A DNA stretch of 36,643 nt from Basidiobolus meristosporus CBS 931.73 (GCA_002104905.1 MCFE01000779.1:1-36643); one strand, 5' to 3'. Numbered from the stretch's first letter, positions 18,872 through 28,638 are shown. Notes: a model not told the origin generated them from the letters alone. Made by a program: numbers and translations.

Positions 18872-19013
18872 TAGACTTGTTCCATTGTGCCAATGATCAT
18901 AGTGCCAGAAAGTGCTGTATATTATGTTATTAATTTGATATTTTAGGGTTATATACATGTCAATTTTGATCCCAAATTGGCACTGTATGGCTAGTCACCC
19001 TTGTGGGTGCACT
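18872..19013 (+). repeat. H1-type terminal fragment inside the T1 transposase
   Basis: Begins TAGACTTGTTCCATTGTGCC, the H1/MITE end, then about 120 bp containing GTGCCA motifs (ATAGTGCCAGAAAGTGC). No opposite end is present. On either side stands a related 29-bp sequence (18842-18870 and 19014-19042, TCTRGCTYTTGTTTGTGT), which copy 1 has only once (6095-6115, inverted). It is therefore an insertion with a flanking duplication. Confidence 0.65.
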
Positions 19014-20852
19014 CTGGCTCTTGTTTGTGTAAATTCCATATTGAATGATGTAGGAGCTGGCTTATGACCAAGAGAAACCTGGCATACTTTGGTAGAGCTT
19101 TCCTAATAAAAATTAGCTGCTTGTTGCTCCCAGCCCAACTTTGCATTGCTTGACTGATTATCCACACATTGTGGCTGCTTAGCTTCTCAATTCCATAGGC
19201 ATAGGTGTCTCCATGATCACATCTTTCCTCAGTATTTTCCAAACCTTCCTGGCTTTCCACTATGTACCAGCTTGTCACATCCATCACAGACTTGAAGGTA
19301 ATCTTCTTGATGAGATTGAGATATGGTAGTACCTTCTACTTGACTTGTCTTCCTAACTCCCCATACATCTGCTCCATAGGAAACTCCCAAAAGGTGAAGT
19401 AAGGCCCAATATTCTCCACACACTAATCAAGATGGAGTAGGGAATGGATACAGCAGTGTCAGAAATCTGTGTGTTCAGCTTTATGTTTGTAGTATAGCCA
19501 CTCAATCCTGTTAGAGACTTCGTGCACAACACCTGTAGATGAGTCAAGTTGGCATTGGTGATCTGCTTCTGGATAAGTACTCCTACAATGTCTACATATG
19601 ACTCCCAATGCTTCCATTGTACTCTTGGTGGGAATGGCTTCAGAACACCACCTGAATAAATACAAATCCAGTTCATCCAGTCTTTGCATTTGTATTGTTG
19701 CATATGTGTATGAATATTGATTGGAGCCCATGAGAAGTACCTAGGGTAGCAGATACTCTGTAATATCTTACTAATTCTTTCATATTTCTTCAGTATCTTG
19801 TTGGGCTCATTCAGCCTGAAATGCCCCAGGTACAACTTGGTCATCAGAATTGGGATATTGTGAAAAGCAAATGCATTGCTCTCAGTGGAAAGCTTTTGCT
19901 CCAATAGACACCGTCAATCTTAAGTATCTTTGGTTTCCAATTAATTCCAAATTCCAGCCAATGGCTTAAAGCTTGCCAACTTTGCTGCAACTACATGCTG
20001 GCTTCTGTACATTTTCTCTGCAGACAGATGATGCTCTTGGTGTAGGTCTTTGGGTAATAACAATGTTTGTGAGTTATGGGGTTATTTCCTGGATCTCACT
20101 CATTTAATAGCAATACTGTTCATTGTTATCAGAAAAGCCAGTTATCTTGCTGATGGCTGGGGTATCTGCAATGCAGATAATAATATGCACTTTGACATGA
20201 TTGTCATTTACTGTTATACTGCTGGAAATCATATAAGTTTCATCCAGTAATGGATACAGGTAGCTATCCAGGTTGGATGGTGATTTAGGACCAGATACTA
20301 GTGAAACTACCATCAGATTTTTGCTCTGATACTGTATGAAAGGCAGCCAATTCTGGCTGATGGGAATTGGTGGCCAGCCAGATTTACTGGTAGAGTACTT
20401 GTTTAATGAGAATCCGGCAAGTGCTAAGGCAAAGGCATGGTCATACATACCTTTAAAGTAGCCCTTACTTCTTACCTATGTGTGATGTTTGACATCATGT
20501 ATCTTGGATATTTTTGCACTTGATTGATGCTGAGTGTGGTGCTTTATAGCTTGACAATATTTGTTGGACTGCATGAGCTTCTTTGGACAGGGTATTAATG
20601 GAATATATCCAGAGTGTGAGCAATGTTTTCCCTCAATGGTGGTAGATTCCCAACAATTTGTACACATTGCAATGATGGCATTTTGGAATGTGAGTGCCAT
20701 GCAAGTGTTAACACATGCTGGAATCAAGACATTCTCTGGGTTGTATGCTGCCAGCTGCATGATGGTTGTCCACTTGTACCATGTACATAGTAAGTGGCAT
20801 CCTAGAATAATTGTGACAAGAAGTAGTAGTAAATCCTTAAAGCCCCCATAAC

Positions 20853-21096
20853 TGATATTTGTGGAAACGCACCACTTCTCTAGCCACTACATTACATCTT
20901 TTACCAGTAGATGGATTACCAGGCATACTTGACTCCATACAGTATCCTGGGCATTTGTTTCCGCCAGTGTTGTCTCATTGCATATTGGAATATGAATGGG
21001 CTCATGCAAGGTACTGTTGTTAGGGGAGATAGACTCACAATCAATTAGTGAGCCTTCTTTGCCAGAGCTATCACTCTGTGTGCCATAATCAGAAGG
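20853..21096 (-). pseudogene. T1 transposase copy 2, N-terminal linker
   Basis: In the frame of the Cys/His motif, after a TAG at 21097: SDYGTQSDSSGKEGSLIDCE, then LHEPIHIPICNETTLAETNA, acidic and Ser-rich linker sequence. Copy 1 keeps the same stretch (5030-5260) up to the point where its 1-kb deletion starts, which fixes the deletion edge at the equivalent of about 20850. Confidence 0.55.
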
Positions 21097-21380
21097 CTAA
21101 GGTAAGCCTAAAGGCATCAAAAACTCATCGGACTCAGCTTGCGCAAGGTTACATAGACAGCCAGGTGCCAAAATAGAAGTATCAGCTGGCTGCCAGGATA
21201 ATGCTAGTACAGTGGTGACTGATGAATAATCAAATATGAATTGTGTGGTGAAACACTGGCTGTGAACCTTGTAGTACTTCCTATGCTGTCTGTGTGCTTC
21301 AAGGCTGAGAGGCTTGCTACAATAGCCAATGGTCTTTTTTCTCTTCACTTATGGTATTGAATCAAAGTAGTCATGTCCAT

Positions 21381-21602
21381 TGGGCAAACAGCTTGACCTT
21401 CTGCAACATAACACTATTATATCACTTTTTGGTCAATACTCATATGAGTTTAAGACAGTCTTGTATTTGAAATATTGTACCTACATGAATGCAAGATTCA
21501 ATGATGACCTGCCAAAGTAAGTATTATAAGTTAAGTTGTGGCATAACATACCCATGTATATGTAGCACTATTTCCCCTTTGGTTTGACTCACTTCCATAT
21601 AT
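21381..21602. promoter_or_regulatory. Divergent intergenic region of T1 copy 2
   Basis: The counterpart of 4516-4736 in copy 1, similar along its length. It separates the transposase ATG (21380, minus) from the position of the accessory start codon (21603, plus), which here is ATA. A shared bidirectional promoter is the likely role. Confidence 0.45.
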
Positions 21603-23035
21603 ATACTGCCAAAAAATCAAGCAAAGTGGTCTGGTGCCCAGCCAAGCCCCACTGCTCACAACTGCAAAAGAACAGTTGGACAACAGCTTGCTTTTATGCT
21701 CAGTGCAACAAGCAGGGCTACATCCAAAAAAGGCCATGTTGAAGTGTGCCCATTGAAGGTAATAATGTGGACTCCTCAGGTGCTCAATCAAGAAGTCAGT
21801 TGAGAACCTCTGCAGAGCCACAAGCAGACTGTTATGCTCAGGCCAATGAGAGTGCAGCAAAAGCAGTACCTTCAGTTGAAGACCAGCAAGTGGCTGTCAT
21901 AACATCACCACCACCCATATTAGCAAGTATGTTGTCAGCTCATACCAAAGCATTGAAGAAGCAAACAGGTGCAGTTGCTTATAGGATAGATGCAATGGCC
22001 CACAGAAATCAAGAAATAGTCCCAAAACCGGATGAGCAGATAATATGTGTAGAGCAATCAATATCCCAGGTAGAGAAAGCAGTATCTTGGGTGCAAAGAA
22101 GGAACCCAAGTAGCCCAATTTCACAGCAAAGAATTAAGTTCTTTCCCAATGTTACAGCAGATGGACACTGTTCAGTACTTGAAGCACAACAACAGTGCTC
22201 CAGAATAAAGTCTACCAAAAAACCTACAACAGCATGGGAGGGCAACAATGTGGTGTTTGCTCCAAAGCCTAAAAATCAAGAGACATTGAAGATCCATGAA
22301 GTCATTGAGTGCAATAGTGAAGCATGGGCTAATATTCAAGCAGTCATCAGTGGTCTAGCATGCCATCACCTTGAGGCCAGCATACCATGAGACCATCAGG
22401 AACCCAAGGCCAAACAGAATGCACTTGACTTGTTCCATGAGCAATATCCTGAATTCAAACATGCAAACATATTTTGGGCCAGCATTGGTATGCTGAGAAA
22501 GTATCTTAAGAATAGCAGTATCTATCAAAGGCAGAAGAACAAGGGTTCCATGGCTTAAAACCTGTGGCTTACTCAAGAGCCTGTGACTAGCAGGGCTTAA
22601 AGCTCCATATAAGTGTCAAAGAGACAGCAGGTAGCTGGGAGAGTGCCAATAAGGGACAAGCAGGCAGACACAGATGCACCAGCACAAAATTTTTCAAGGA
22701 AAAAGTGTAGTGCTACTCAAGTAGCCCTCAGTCAAAGTAGCAGTGAAGGACCTGGCCATGATAAAAGCCAGCAAATTTCTCACAAGCCCATCACAACTAC
22801 AGCTGAGAGCTCAAAACAAGCGGTCAAGAAGCATCAGATTGCCAGAAGAGTGCCAGTTAGGGGCAAGGTCAAAACTAATGTGTCAGAGCAGTATTTATCA
22901 AGGAGAAAATGTAGCTCATTGCAAGAAGCAGCCAGACAAAGTAGCCATGAAAGACCTGGCTGTGATAAAGGCAATGGTAACAGGAAAAATGTCCACCAAA
23001 GCTTGAGACAGGGAAGCATGCAAACAAGACTGTAA
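21603..23035 (+). pseudogene. T1 accessory protein (gene A), copy 2
   Basis: Family not recognised. The start codon seen in copy 1 is ATA here (21603-21605). A one-base shift near 21730 moves the frame, which then runs from 21746 to 23035 with stops only at 22388 and three places in 22550-22612. Order: acidic/polar stretch; coiled-coil-like LASMLSAHTKALKKQTGAVA; VEKAVSWVQRR; a block shared with copy 1 (FFPNVTADGHC, TTAWEGNNVVFAPKPK); a helical region (EAWANIQAVISGLACHHLEA, FHEQYPEFKHANIFW); and a basic tail of two ~70-aa repeats. Total length is roughly 480 aa. Conservation of frame in two copies shows it was a real protein. A DNA-binding or regulatory role is inferred. Confidence 0.65.
22613..23035 (+). 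repeat. Two-copy basic repeat in the tail of T1 gene A
   Basis: The encoded tail (140 aa) has two related units: KRQQVAGRVPIRDKQ...FSRKKCSATQVALSQSS-EGPGHDK and KHQIARRVPVRGKVK...LSRRKCSSLQEAARQSS-ERPGCDK. The DNA units are about 220 bp each. A basic, duplicated tail fits nucleic-acid binding, for example to sub-terminal repeats; this is inference. Confidence 0.65.
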
Positions 23036-23994
23036 TTCTTGCCAATTAATGCTGTGAGCTAGGAACAGACTGAATCTCATTGTAGCCAAGAAGAATCACC
23101 AATATGAAAACAGCTGTTTTCTCAATAGTTGGAAGCACAGGCAGTTGAGCTACACTTCAGCATGGTATATGAGTTTTCAGAGAAAGGCAATTTGTTTACC
23201 ACAGCCTGTGCATCTTCCAGAGTTGACAGAGTGGAGATCCCATTAACAGACAAGGCTACAATGTTAAGGACTCAAAAGACTATGACAATGCCTTCAGTAA
23301 AATTTTGGAACATTAAGAGCCATACCAGGAGGTTGTAACATTTCTTCAAGAGCAGTGCTCAAGAAAATACACTGGAATATTGCAAGGACTTATTGCAAAA
23401 ACTGGCAGATGAGGTGCTATACCTCAAGGTGGCAGCTGAAGACCAGGATGTGCTGGAATCAGTGAATGATGAGTGGCATAAAGCCTTTGGGTTCCTGCCA
23501 GAGTCATGGTAACAGAGCATTGCAGCAGAAATACTGGTTGAGTGGTGGATTGTAATGGAGTTACTTGTTGAGTGTGGGGTTGGGCTTAATGTTAGTGTAG
23601 GGTATAGGGATATGATAGGTCAATACAATTGGCAATAGAGGTACAACTGAAGTTTCAACAGAAACAATTCAGTTGATGAACATAAAAAGTAAGAGAAATG
23701 GTAGATTCAGGAACTAAGGAGTGTGAAAAAGAGGCAATAGACAATCAATGTATACAAATGTAAGAGGTGACTGAGTGTTGGGATCAGAAAGTGATTAAAT
23801 TGGCAGGGAACCAATCAAAAGCCACTCAAGTACCAGTATGATGAAAATTTTTAACTTAATTTTGTGAAATCTGGGATGCAGTTATTTTTCAGCAGTCTCT
23901 GCACAGTGTCCTCACAGGATCAGTACCATTGGTCACAAGACTTTAACTCTGTGAAGGCCTTTTAATGGGATAAACACAATAATCTCTTGCAGGA
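23036..23994 (+). other. T1 copy 2 right-hand region, possible C-terminal remnant
   Basis: 23129-23338 and 23380-23511 are protein-like in shifting frames (YCKDLLQKLADEVLYLKVAA, then DEWHKAFGFLPESW and a stop). They may be the end of gene A or a third small gene. From 23520 to 23994 there is no coding signal. The last 130 bp (from GTGAAATCTGGGATGCA at 23864) resemble 29399-29530. Confidence 0.45.
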
Positions 23995-24300
23995 TTGAAT
24001 GAAAGAACTTGCAAGGAAGTGAACCGTTAGAGACATTAGACTATTGAAGACACCATTAAGATTGCCATTGACTATGACTCAGCTATGTTTGGAGTCATAA
24101 AGCTTGCAGTGACTAATCAGTAAAACTACAATCACTGTGAAAAATGACAATCAGCAGCAGTGACAATTGAAATGGATGCTATGCAGAAGAATTGCAGCTC
24201 AGAAGAATGTAGAAGAAAGGACTTTACTTTTTTTGCCACTAGCAAGGACATCTTGCAAAGGACTGTTCTCAGAGAAGAAATTGACAATACTCAACATGAA
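23995..24300 (+). pseudogene. G1 gag C-terminus with CCHC zinc knuckle
   Basis: Continues gag after T1: NERTCKEV, EPLETL, then TIEDTIKIAIDYDSAMFGV, the post-core Gag block, and near 24228-24280 a frame-broken CCHC knuckle (FCH-QGHLAKDC). The knuckle would bind element RNA. Frame changes and stops are frequent. Confidence 0.7.
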
Positions 24301-25500
24301 CCTTAAGGTATATTGAAACTCCTGAGCATAGTCTTGTAGGGGATGAGTGTAAAGCTGATTCAACACTTACCTGTTGTATGAAAGAAGAGTGCTTATCCAA
24401 AATTATCTCAAATGCAAGGATGCCATAATACTTGAATGGAACAATCATTGTGGTACCTGCCAAGATTATGATCAACTTAAGAGCCTTATACAAGTATTTG
24501 CCAGACCTATTTGCCAGACCTATTTGCCTTGAGAGCTAGGATTAACTCAGAACCTACCAAGTCAGCTTTGGAATACACATGGACACTACAAGTACTTAGT
24601 CATGAGTTTTTGCCTCAATTATGCCCCTGCAACATTCATGGCCTTGATGCATATCATCTTCCTGGAGTTCTTAGAAAGGATTGTGGTAATCTACTTAAAT
24701 GACACAATAAAGGACAATAAGACAGAAGAGGACCACTTGGTGCACATTGAAAAGATCTCAAGGAAGCCAAGAGAGAACAAGCTATACAGCAAGCTAGCAG
24801 AGTATGAGTTCTACTGGGAGCACATTCAGTATCTGGGTCACAGTGACTAGCACAGGAGTGAGCTTAGACTCAAGAAGGAAGAAGTTATGAAGAATCTGAG
24901 GCAGCCCCAGAGCATTTCCAAGCTCATATCATTTCTCAGACTGGTTTTCTATTATCATAGATTTGTCAAGTCCTTTGCAAGTATTGCAGCCCCTTTGACT
25001 GATATCCTCAACAAAGACAACACCTTAAAGTGGGTCATAGCCTGTGATACTGCATTTCAGATGCTTAAGAATGCACTTGCCAAGCTGCCAAGCTTAAGAA
25101 TACCTGACTTCAGACAAGAGCTCAATCTCTGCGCAGATGCTGCTAATTATGCTATTGGTGGAGTACTGAGCCAAGGACAGGAGAGAAAGAAACTCCTAGT
25201 TGCTTTTGAGTCCAAGAAACGGAGCTCAGCAGAGCCAGACTATCCAGCACATGAGAACACAATGCTTGTCATAATACACTACCTAAAGACATGGAGATGC
25301 TACATAGAAGTAGTCAAGTGCACAGTGGAGACTGATCATACCTAACTCAAGTGAATATTTACTCAGAACATACTATCCAGAAGAATGACAAGATGGAGTT
25401 GATACATTCCACAGCTTGACCTGGAGATTGTTTACTGCCCTGGAAAAAATAACAGGGTTGCAGACATGTTATCAAGACCAGAACAAGTTGCACAACTCTA
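24301..25500 (+). pseudogene. G1 reverse transcriptase and RNase H
   Basis: RT is recognisable from about 24440 (IIVVPAKIMINLRALYKYL; LVMSFCLNYAPATFMALMHI) to the active-site block VVIYLNDT at 24680, where the usual YLDD is YLND, so a catalytic Asp is lost. ENKLYSKLAEYEFYWEHIQYL ends the RT palm/thumb. RNase H follows in 24887-25345 (FSL/YYHRFVKSFASIAAPLTDIL, LCADAANYAIGGVLSQ, YPAHENTMLVIIHYLKTWR, VETDH). The protease expected before RT is not recognisable in 24300-24430. Confidence 0.82.
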
Positions 25501-25559
25501 CCTGGTCATGAGTCCAATTGGTCCAGCCTATTGCCAAAGTTCTTTCCTAATGAGCTGTA

Positions 25560-26154
25560 TGAAGATATCATGATCATTATCCAGTATGAAGCTAGCAAAT
25601 TTGTAGTGCAGGATGACACATTTGACCAAGCTCTTGAAGGAAGCCCTATAGCCTATTGCCCCTAAGTTGCTTGTATGGACTTAGTATACAAGCTACACAA
25701 TGGATGTGGACACTTGGAAACTGAAGTAACCTATAGACTTCTAAAAGCAAGAGCATGATGGCTTAGAATGAAACAGGATATGGATAGGTTAGTGAAAATA
25801 TGCCCAAATTGTCAGAATAGCCAAGTTCAACCATGGAAAATACCTTAACTCTTTCTCTTGGAGCCTGTGAGACAATTTGAGAGATGGGGAATTGACTTAT
25901 TGGTAGATTGCCTACTACTAGAAAATGCAATCAGTAGATTTCAGCAGCAATTGACCATACCACCATATGGCCATTGGCTAGAGCTGTACTAACAGCAAGT
26001 GAACAAGAAGTTGCAAGTTTCATCTACCCCACATTCCTGATGAAGTGTGGATGTCCTTTGGAAATCTTGACTGATAGAGGAGCAAACTTTATTGCAAAAA
26101 CATTTGAAGCATACCTGGAAATGCAGCAGATCAAACATCTGAAAACATTGGCAT
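25560..26154 (+). pseudogene. G1 integrase: zinc finger and part of the core
   Basis: The H2C2 zinc-binding block is present (KLHNGCGHLETEVTYRLLKA...RLVKICPNCQNSQ, 25690-25820), then a core with FERWGIDLLVD (first Asp, about 25880) and CPLEILTDRGANFIAKTFEA (second Asp, about 26065). It stops at QQIKHLKTLAY. The segment with the third catalytic residue is missing because G1 LTR sequence follows from about 26155. It carries several stops and a frameshift. Confidence 0.78.
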
Positions 26155-26255
26155 ATCTATGCTTAACCTAACAGTATATCAGTATTATCTATCAAATTAG
26201 TGGTATTAGTCAACAGATGAATAAACACATCTTTGTCAGACAGCTACTGATGTAA
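26155..26255 (+). repeat. Internal fragment of a G1 LTR
   Basis: ATCAGTATTATCTATCAAAT and the ~70 bp around it match the middle of the G1 LTR (compare 27610-27690). It lies between integrase and MITE1 and has neither LTR end, so it comes from a rearrangement or an older nested copy. Confidence 0.65.
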
Positions 26256-26989
26256 TAGACTTATTCCGTTGGATAGTGCCAAATTGGGCCATGAGTGCCA
26301 AATGATGCCATAGTGTGCCAGAGAGGCCAAGTGAACCTATAGTTGTCCACAGAGTGTAAAACATAGCTCTGCATCTTCATGCAAAGCAGCCCCTGTGTTT
26401 CACATATGATGCAGAAGAAAATCCATTTTTTGATGTTTTTTGTGTATCAATGTTGTGCAGGATGTGTAAGCGCACAGAAGAGCTGAAGACATGCATCAGG
26501 TACTCATAACCCATGGCACTCTGAATCTAGCTTCTGTGGCTTGTAACATGTCAGAAAACTGCATGGCACTATCTTAGTCCACTGGTACTATCTGGTACTA
26601 TAAGTGCTTTGTATAGATCTTACTTTAGGGCTAATAATTAAATATAGTGCCAGATAGTACCAGTGGACCAAGATAGTGCCATGCATTTTTCTGATATGAA
26701 ACAAACTAAAGAAGCAAAATTCAGAGTGCCATGGTTAATGAGTACCAGATGCAAGTCTTCAGCCCTTCTGTGCTCTTAAGCATCCTGCACAACATTTATC
26801 CAAAAAAATGGTTAAAAAATGGATTTTCTCCAGCACAATGGGTGTAATACAGGGGCTGCTTTGCATGAAGTTGAAGAGCTATCTTTTACACTCTGTGGCC
26901 AAGTTTAGGTCTACTATGCTTTTCTGGCACTTAATGGCACTATTTGGCACTCATGGCTCAATGTAGCACTTTCCAACAGAACAAGTCTA
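26256..26989. mobile_element. MITE1: 734-bp near-perfect palindrome with H1 ends
   Basis: Left end TAGACTTATTCCGTTGGATA, right end the complement of TAGACTTGTTCTGTTGGAAA. The arms are about 350 bp and mirror each other almost throughout (TAGTCCACTGGTACTATCTG against AGATAGTACCAGTGGACCAA), around a ~40-bp centre near 26600-26640. It encodes nothing. Its ends match H1 over about 25 bp, so it is best seen as a non-autonomous, fold-back derivative moved by H1-type transposase. Confidence 0.85.
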
Positions 26990-27203
26990 GTTCATAGGGA
27001 TGCACTGAAGCTTGCAAGTCTTGCTGGCAATACTGTGCCATTGAGATATTGGCACCATACAGGAGCAGATTCAGGGGAACCCACTCCACTCTAGTAGGGG
27101 AGCATATTTTGATCTACTACTTGAGTGTTTAAGCTAGATCAGCTTTAAGTCAAATCAGTTAGTTTGAAGTTAAACCCATTAACATATTGGTGTTGTCTAT
27201 CAG
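26990..27203 (+). pseudogene. G1 pol 3' end with start of an LTR, first copy
   Basis: ACTGAAGCTTGCAAGTCTTG to CTCTAGTAGGGGAGCA corresponds to 27424-27537: end of pol and a purine-rich tract (AGTAGGGGA). LTR sequence then starts at about 27105 (TATTTTGATCTACTACTTGA) and breaks off at 27203. So there are two successive G1 3' ends within 450 bp. Confidence 0.6.
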
Positions 27204-27537
27204 GAGGCACAGGCCATAGTCTCTAAAAGTGCCAAAACAATGTAGCAGAGAGTTGATATGACTATATCACCCAAGGCTTTGATAGTTGGGAGCTTAGTAT
27301 TGCTATGAAACAACACCTGGAATAAGTAAGAGTTATAATGAACAAGACCATTCAAGATCATTAGAGAATGTCCATTTGCAGCTTACCAACTAGTAAGTAA
27401 ACAAGGAAATACCCATAAAGATCTATTCATAGAGAGAGACATACCTTGCAAGACTTACTGACAATGCTGAAGCATCAAGATACTGGTACCACAAGGGAAG
27501 ATATTCAGAAGAGGCTTCTCAGATTTAGTGGGGACAA
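27204..27537 (+). pseudogene. G1 integrase C-terminal region and pol end
   Basis: QRVDMTISPKALIVGSLVLL is the 'D-F-x-G-D-x-V-L' block that follows the integrase core in gypsy elements. GWRGP/YQLV-like and KGTHIK-like pieces follow in shifting frames. The segment ends in TTTAGTGGGGACAA, a plausible polypurine tract directly before the LTR at 27538. Confidence 0.55.
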
Positions 27538-28397
27538 TGTTATGATTTGATATGCCAATATTCAAGTCTAATTGGCTTTTAGGCAAATCAATTAGGTTTT
27601 TGTGTAGCCTAGTTGTAAATCAGTATTCTCTATCAAATCAATAGTGTTAGTCAGAGGATGAGCTTGCAGCACCTTATCAGCCAGATACCAATATATTGGG
27701 TAAGATCTAATTGGGTGATGATGATGCACTCAAATGAGTCAGCAGCCCCTGTGTTTCACTCATTGTGATGGAGAAAATTCATTTTTTGACCTTTTTTTTT
27801 GGTCAATATTGTAAAGGATGTGCAAGTGCACAAAAGGATTGAAGATATGCATCTGGTACTCAATACCCATGGCACTCTGAATCTAGCTCCTGTGGCTTGT
27901 AACATGTTACAAAAATGCATGGCACTATTTTGGTCCACTGGGACTATCTGGCACTATAAGTGCTTTGTATTGAGCTTACTTTAGAGCTAATATTTAAATA
28001 TAGTACCCAATAGTACCAGTGGACCAAGATAGTGCCATGCATTTTTGTGCAATGTTACAAGCCACAGGAGCTAGATTCAGAGTGCTATGGGTATTGGGTA
28101 CCAGATGCATATCTTCAATCCTTTTGTGCACTTGCACATCCTTTACAACATTGACCAAAAAAAAGGTCAAAAAATGGATTTTCTCCATCACAATGAATGA
28201 AACACAGGGGCTGCTTTGCATGAAGATGCAGATCTTTGTTTCACACTCTGTGGGCAAGTATAGGCTCACTTGGCCTCTCTGGCACACTATGGCATCATTT
28301 GGCACTCATAGCTCAATGTGGCACTATCCATCAGAACAAGTCTACTTTTAACTGAACCCCCTATTCCTCTACAACCCTAATATCAAGACTTATGACA
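27538..28397 (+). repeat. G1 3' LTR, split by MITE2
   Basis: The left part 27538-27740 starts TGTTATGATTTGATATGCC and aligns with the 5' LTRs. The right part 28345-28397 has CCCCTATTCCTCTACAACCC and ends ACTTATGACA. About 110 bp of LTR between the parts is missing, together with the left end of MITE2, which points to a deletion after insertion. Confidence 0.78.
27741..28344. mobile_element. MITE2: palindromic H1-type MITE, left end deleted
   Basis: Same family as MITE1. The right end GAACAAGTCTA is intact (28334-28344). The arms mirror each other (TCAAAAAATGGATTTTCTCC on the right, GGAGAAAATTCATTTTTTGA on the left). The left arm begins at GCAGCCCCTGTG, about 150 bp inside the element, where LTR and MITE share CAGCC at the joint. 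It has no coding capacity; open stretches in it are mirror images of one another. Confidence 0.8.
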
Positions 28398-28427
28398 GGT
28401 GAAATGTCTGAAATATTTGACTCTCTT

Positions 28428-28638
28428 ACCCTCACGTAAGTTTCAGATTATATACATAATATTTGGTATTGGTGCCGCTTAGATCTTGACTGTAAGGGAA
28501 TATGAATATGTTCTTAGATCTCAAAGAAAGTGGTAAATTCAGGACTGTAACTGAGTCCTACCATTACAATGTCCAGTCCAGAGTTGCTGGGTAAGTAATC
28601 AGCTGCTGAAAGACGCAATATAGCTCAATATTTTGACA
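28428..28638 (-). repeat. Copia C1-type 3' LTR fragment
   Basis: A diverged match to the first ~210 bp of the C1 LTR (minus strand start TGTCAAAATATTGAGC). It includes counterparts of CAGTTTCAGGGTTAGTACAT and GCTGCTGAATGATAC. The far end is missing. AAGGGGAG (28646-28639, minus) directly precedes it and is the polypurine tract. Confidence 0.78.

Larger units (their letters stand above)
18530..21380 (-). pseudogene. T1 transposase (Tnp2-like, gene B), copy 2
   Basis: Starts at ATG 21380 and is soon frameshifted. The N-terminal Cys/His motif is at 21348-21240 (GYCSKPLSLEAHRQHRKYY...HSQC). In the same frame follow QLAAYNPENVLIPACVNTCM (20760-20476) and WLPFIQYQSKNLMVVSLVSG then PKSPSNLDSYLYPLLDE and HVKVHIIICIADTPAISKIT (20448-20104), the block that identifies fungal Tnp2 (Transposase_21-like). 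From 19904 other frames give CKDWMNWICIYSGGVLKP, HWESYVDIVGVLIQKQIT, the GSFLWSRCM/GADVWGVRKTSQVE block, and a C-terminal part to about 18530. Frame changes and stops make it inactive. It would catalyse cut-and-paste movement of T1. Confidence 0.75.
18050..23994. mobile_element. T1 copy 2: two-gene Tnp2-type transposon, near complete
   Basis: About 5.9 kb inserted in G1 gag, with TTGA on each side (18046-18049 and 23995-23998). Gag reads on in frame across the empty site (DGL then NERT), which supports a clean insertion of this length. The transposase is on the minus strand and the accessory gene on the plus strand, divergent from 21381-21602. Ends: CCGTATGACAAATAATTTGG and, inverted from the right, TCCTGCAAGAGATTATTGTG. 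These share scattered bases only, so the terminal repeats are short or decayed. Confidence 0.72.
15504..28397 (+). mobile_element. Gypsy G1: decayed Ty3/gypsy element with nested insertions
   Basis: Plus strand: two tandem LTRs (15504-16207), PBS, gag start, an unassigned 1.2-kb segment, gag core, T1 copy 2 (18050-23994), gag end with CCHC knuckle, RT, RNase H, integrase, an LTR fragment, MITE1, a duplicated pol 3' end, integrase C-terminus, and a 3' LTR split by MITE2. RT before integrase is the gypsy order. All frames are broken. Removing the inserts leaves about 5 kb, normal for a gypsy element. Confidence 0.78.

Noticed and set aside
18520-18933. Plus-strand 137-codon open stretch in T1 copy 2
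   Set aside because: It is the complement of the transposase C-terminal region on the minus strand, and copy 1 does not keep it open.
27756-28351. Open stretches of 60-110 codons on both strands around 28 kb
   Set aside because: They lie in the two arms of a palindromic MITE and mirror one another; no independent coding evidence.
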